In this document: one piece after another, positions 35,562-35,825 of the stretch | Layout of the letters: every line of letters starts with the position of its first letter | Numbering within the stretch: position 1 is the stretch's first letter | Source of the DNA: Betaproteobacteria bacterium | Lineage (GTDB): Bacteria; Pseudomonadota; Gammaproteobacteria; Burkholderiales; Burkholderiaceae_D | Direction of reading: 5' to 3' | Assembly: GCA_025356395.1 (NCBI GenBank) | Contig: JANXTA010000046.1 | Span: forward strand, 1-35,825 | Length of the DNA stretch: 35,825 bases | Translations under genes and position numbers: made by a program | The notes under the pieces: model-generated | What the model was told of the DNA's origin: nothing | The model's database searches: none | What the model saw: the letters and a program-made list of their open reading frames with translations, nothing else

Positions 35562-35825
35562 CTAGCGCTTCCGGATCGTGAGGAAACGCAGCGGTTCCTT
35601 CGGGGGCTCGGCGGTTGCAGGCTGCGTTGCCACCAGCCCACGTCGTGCCAGGCATCGAGCTTGAAGCCCACGTCGCGATAGATGCCTAGGTGCTCGAAGC
35701 CGACCGATGCGTGCAGCGCGACGCTGGCGGCGTTCGGCAGGGCGATGCCCGCGAAGGCCTGGTAGCAGCCGCGCTTCGGCAATTCTTCGAAGAGCCGCGT
35801 GTAGAGGCGTTTGCCGACGCTACGG
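35562..35825 (-). pseudogene. GNAT acetyltransferase (phosphinothricin acetyltransferase-like), partial, apparent frameshift
   Basis: This is the C-terminal part of a GNAT N-acetyltransferase whose start lies beyond the right edge. Readable family motifs are SVGKRLYTRLFEEL, FAGIALPNAASVALHASVGF and YRDVGFKLDAWHDVGWWQR. After WWQRSLQP the frame runs on to 35489 with atypical sequence overlapping the convergent gene. Shifting by one base near 35611-35616 instead gives a normal-looking end, EPPKEPLRFLTIRKR, with a stop at 35562-35564 exactly next to the neighbour's stop. A single missing C would explain this, either a real mutation or a sequence error. If it is an error, the gene is intact apart from the window edge. 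Confidence 0.7.

Overview
The window is high-GC bacterial chromosome that looks betaproteobacterial. The main indications are the rRNA type, the queA/tgt/yajC/secDF block, tandem TRAP and HAAT transporter genes, and many short intergenic palindromes resembling dRS3/REP elements. No species can be named from the sequence alone. The 3' end of an rRNA operon (23S end, 5S, strong terminator) lies at 1-711. A visibly less GC-rich segment follows, with one COG2509-type FAD dehydrogenase (1026-2678).

The centrepiece (2898-19372) reads as a nicotinamide/nicotinate catabolic island. A leftward operon (fpr-type ferredoxin reductase, TetR regulator, enamidase-like amidohydrolase) diverges from a long rightward series. 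That series holds 6-hydroxynicotinate reductase, an ApbE-like UPF0280 protein, two AA_synth (PF06684) paralogues, a branched-chain-amino-acid-type ABC importer (binding protein, fused LivH-LivM permease, LivG, LivF), a nicotinamidase with a signal peptide, and a two-subunit nicotinate dehydrogenase (NicA-like 2Fe-2S subunit, NicB-like molybdenum/tri-haem subunit). The inferred route is: nicotinamide is deamidated outside the cytoplasm, nicotinate is imported and hydroxylated to 6-hydroxynicotinate, the ring is reduced with electrons from NADPH via ferredoxin, and enamidase opens it to 2-formylglutarate. This joins an aerobic-type NicAB entry step to the reductive ring chemistry known from Eubacterium barkeri, and adds three proteins without an assigned step. 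The divergent promoter region carries two kinds of candidate operator.

From 19439 to 28848 the genes are mostly housekeeping: a DUF475/TerC-like membrane protein, queA-tgt, an azlCD exporter pair wedged between tgt and yajC, yajC-secD-secF, a CysB-like LysR regulator and a MarC-family protein. From 28965 to 34377 lies a TRAP transporter with three consecutive DctP binding-protein genes followed by DctQ and DctM. The right end holds a small unknown protein, an unknown membrane-anchored protein, and a convergent GNAT (phosphinothricin acetyltransferase-like) gene that leaves the window and appears frameshifted near its C-terminus.

Dispersed palindromes of about 80 bp recur between cotranscribed genes, notably between binding-protein and permease genes in both transporter operons. 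A different GC-rich repeat lies in frame inside nicB. Functional assignments rest on motif recognition and gene context; no database search was possible.
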